From Orientallactaga sibirica (Eukaryota; Chordata; Mammalia; Rodentia; Dipodidae), in NCBI GenBank assembly GCA_036365145.1, contig JAEOAD010000982.1, positions 8,086,001-8,150,000 on the forward strand: DNA of 64,000 bases, in the 5' to 3' direction. Every line of letters begins with the position of its first letter. Positions within the stretch are counted from its first letter, which is position 1. The notes under the pieces were generated by a model. It did no database searches and was not told the origin of the DNA. It saw only the letters and a list, made by a program, of their open reading frames with translations. The translations under genes and the position numbers were made by a program. Shown here in pieces: positions 62,285-64,000 of the stretch.

Positions 62285-63000
62285 TATAGACCTAGTAGAC
62301 ATTTTTGAAAAGAAGACATCCAAATGACCAGTATGTATATGAAAAACTGCTCAGCATCACTACTCACCAGGAAACGGCAATTAAAAATCACAACGAAAGC
62401 CAGGCGTGGTGGCGCACGCCTTTAATCCCAGCACTCGTGAGGCAGAGGTAGGAGGATCGCCAAGAGTTCGAGGCTACCCTGAGACTACATAGTTAATTCC
62501 AGGTCAGCCTGGGCCAGAGTGAGACCCTACCTCAAAAAACAAACAAAAAATCACAATGAAATATCACCTCACTCTAGTAAAAATGGCTGTCATCAAAAGG
62601 ACAAAAGACACCAAATATTGGAGAGAATGTGAAGAAAAAGGAAACCTTGCACTCTCCTGGTGGGAATATACATTAGTACATGAATCATGGGAAACAGCAT
62701 GGAAGCTTAAAAATAGATCTAACACATGATCTAGTCAGAGACATCTGCACTCCCATTTAATGCAACACTGTTCACAATGACAAAGATAAAGAAATGATTT
62801 AAGTTTCCAGGAATAGATGAACAAATAAGGAAATGTAGTACAATAATGAAATGGTATCTGGCCACTAAAGGAAGAAGTTCTGTAATTTGAGTCAACATTG
62901 AGGGAACTACAGGGCATGTTAAGTGAAATAAGCAAGGCACAGGAAGACAAATACCTTTAAATCTCACACATGTGGAATTTCAAAAAGTGGATTTCATGAG
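62285..63000 (+). mobile_element. Ancient mammalian L1 3' end, split by B1
   Basis: tgctcagcatcactactcac, ctcctggtgggaatatacat, tgcaacactgttcacaatga and atctcacacatgtggaattt follow the word order of old mammalian L1 3' ends. Heavily decayed, and a short SINE splits it at 62399. Confidence 0.7.
62399..62545 (+). mobile_element. B1-like SINE nested in old L1
   Basis: gccaggcgtggtggcgcacg start. aaaaatcacaacgaaa (62383) and aaaaatcacaatgaaa (62546) differ by one base. Confidence 0.95.
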
Positions 63001-63286
63001 GGAAAAGAAAGTATCACCAAATAATAATGTTAAAATCCTCTTCAAATAACATTATCTAAAGGCCTCGGTTTTACACATATTTAAACTATACTGAGCTGTC
63101 AGTCACCAGAATTCGGGAAAGAATGGTGTATTAGAATAAACCATTCAGCTTGGTGGCTTTTCAAAGCTTTCAGGATGAAATTCTAATTCTGGTTTAACCT
63201 GATATCTTTTAAGGAAAAGCCTCTAGTTGTATGAAAACACCATAATAAAATCCTAATTCTGTGTAAGCTAACAAAACTTCTTAAAT

Positions 63287-63489
63287 ATTTTATATATTTT
63301 TTATTTGAGAGAGTAAGGGAGAGACAGAGGCAGATAGAGAATAGTTGCATCACCTTCCAGCCACTGCAGATGAACTCAAGAAGCATGTGCCACTTTGTGC
63401 ATCTGGCTTATGTGGGTCCTGGGAAATTGAACCTGGGTCCTTTGGCTTTGCAGGCAAGCACCTCAACCACTAAGCCATTTCTCCAGCCC
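63287..63489 (-). mobile_element. B2-like SINE
   Basis: Antisense copy ending accactaagccatttctcca. Confidence 0.92.
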
Positions 63490-63797
63490 ACTAATAAAAT
63501 TTTTAATTAAAAAGGAAAAGCTCTTTAGATCATATCCACTTATTTGTACTTCTTCAACTTAACCATCACATACATTTCCTTCTTTCTGTTCAAACTTTGC
63601 TTCAAGCATTTATTCTTTTTTCAACCATTTATTAAGATATCTTTTTTCAACCTCATACTATATGATAGGCACTCTGCTAAAAAAGCACTGAGAACATGCA
63701 GAAAACAGCATAAGGGTGTTTTTTTTTTTTCCGCATAGGGATAACATTGTGAAAGGAAAACATACAGTTAAGTAAATAAGTAACAAAAGAAGAAGAT

Positions 63798-63880
63798 GGG
63801 CTTGGTGTGTGGTTCACTAGAAGCCAGAATGCTTGTTTAGTGTGCCTGGGTCCCTGGACTCTATCTCTAGTTCCCCAGGT
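63798..63880 (+). mobile_element. Possible ID-like fragment
   Basis: gggcttggtgtgtggttcac and gggtccctggactctatctc resemble a decayed ID-type head and B-box. Confidence 0.35.
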
Positions 63881-64000
63881 AACTGTTTATATGAGGAAAA
63901 ATAAAATGGTGCAACTTGATAGTGTCTATTTGGGTAGAAGAGTACACAAGGAGGTGACACTTAGCTCTAGTGAAATGACAATAAACTAGCTCAGTTAGTT

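Larger units (their letters stand above)
46146..64000 (-). other. CDKL5: CDKL5 intron 3, partial (acceptor side)
   Basis: From exon 4 to the window end I found no match to the expected 35-base exon 3, which encodes GAYGVVLKCRHK. In human this intron is tens of kilobases, so the absence is expected. SINE-free blocks are 46146-47160, 47515-48070, 48145-48555, 49400-50905, 51275-52555, 54365-55245, 55470-56225, 57615-57900, 58740-59345 and 60605-62050. A stretch around 55490-55960 vaguely resembles an ancient mammal-wide repeat (L2-like); this is low confidence. Confidence 0.75.

Noticed and set aside
46146..64000. CDKL5 exons 2 and 3 in the remaining upstream sequence
   Set aside because: I looked for the complements of the expected start region and the GAYGVVLKCRHK exon and found neither. 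Human intron 3 is long enough to place them outside.

Overview
The window is mammalian X-chromosome-type intronic DNA holding the central part of one gene, CDKL5 (cyclin-dependent kinase-like 5), on the minus strand. Nine coding exons are recognisable. By human numbering they are exon 4 (46100-46145) down to the first 462 bases of the large exon 12 (1-462). Together they encode residues 34 to about 480: most of the kinase domain (ATP-site Lys42, HRD, DFG, TEY, DMWSVG) and the start of the long Ser-rich tail. Every junction has GT/AG ends, phases join correctly, and no stop or frameshift was seen. Exons 1-3, the rest of exon 12 and all later exons lie outside. The plus strand has no convincing gene.

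The host is a rodent. The introns are packed with a B1-like 7SL-derived SINE and a B2-like tRNA-derived SINE. The B2-like family has a rodent B2-type head, a CT-rich segment and an AAATA tail. I associate this form with jerboas (Dipodidae, for example Jaculus), but that is recollection, not a search. Older layers are ID-like and composite SINEs, truncated L1 3' ends, Tigger-like and MLT1-like relics, and three copies of a URR1-like short element.

Layout: 1-462 exon 12; 463-8725 intron 11, with a cluster of three SINEs at one target (6303-6900); 8726-8877 exon 11; 12121-12201 exon 10; 17968-18157 exon 9; 22117-22207 exon 8; 25722-25781 exon 7; 29910-30030 exon 6; 33122-33258 exon 5; 33259-46099 intron 4; 46100-46145 exon 4; 46146-64000 part of intron 3.

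No new multi-gene system is visible. The most interesting signals are mobile-element footprints. Two URR1-like elements interrupt SINEs, one of them a young-looking B2-like copy. One insertion consists only of poly(A) between perfect 17-bp repeats. Several sites show repeated insertion at the same target. An old SINE head lies almost against the exon 7 splice donor.
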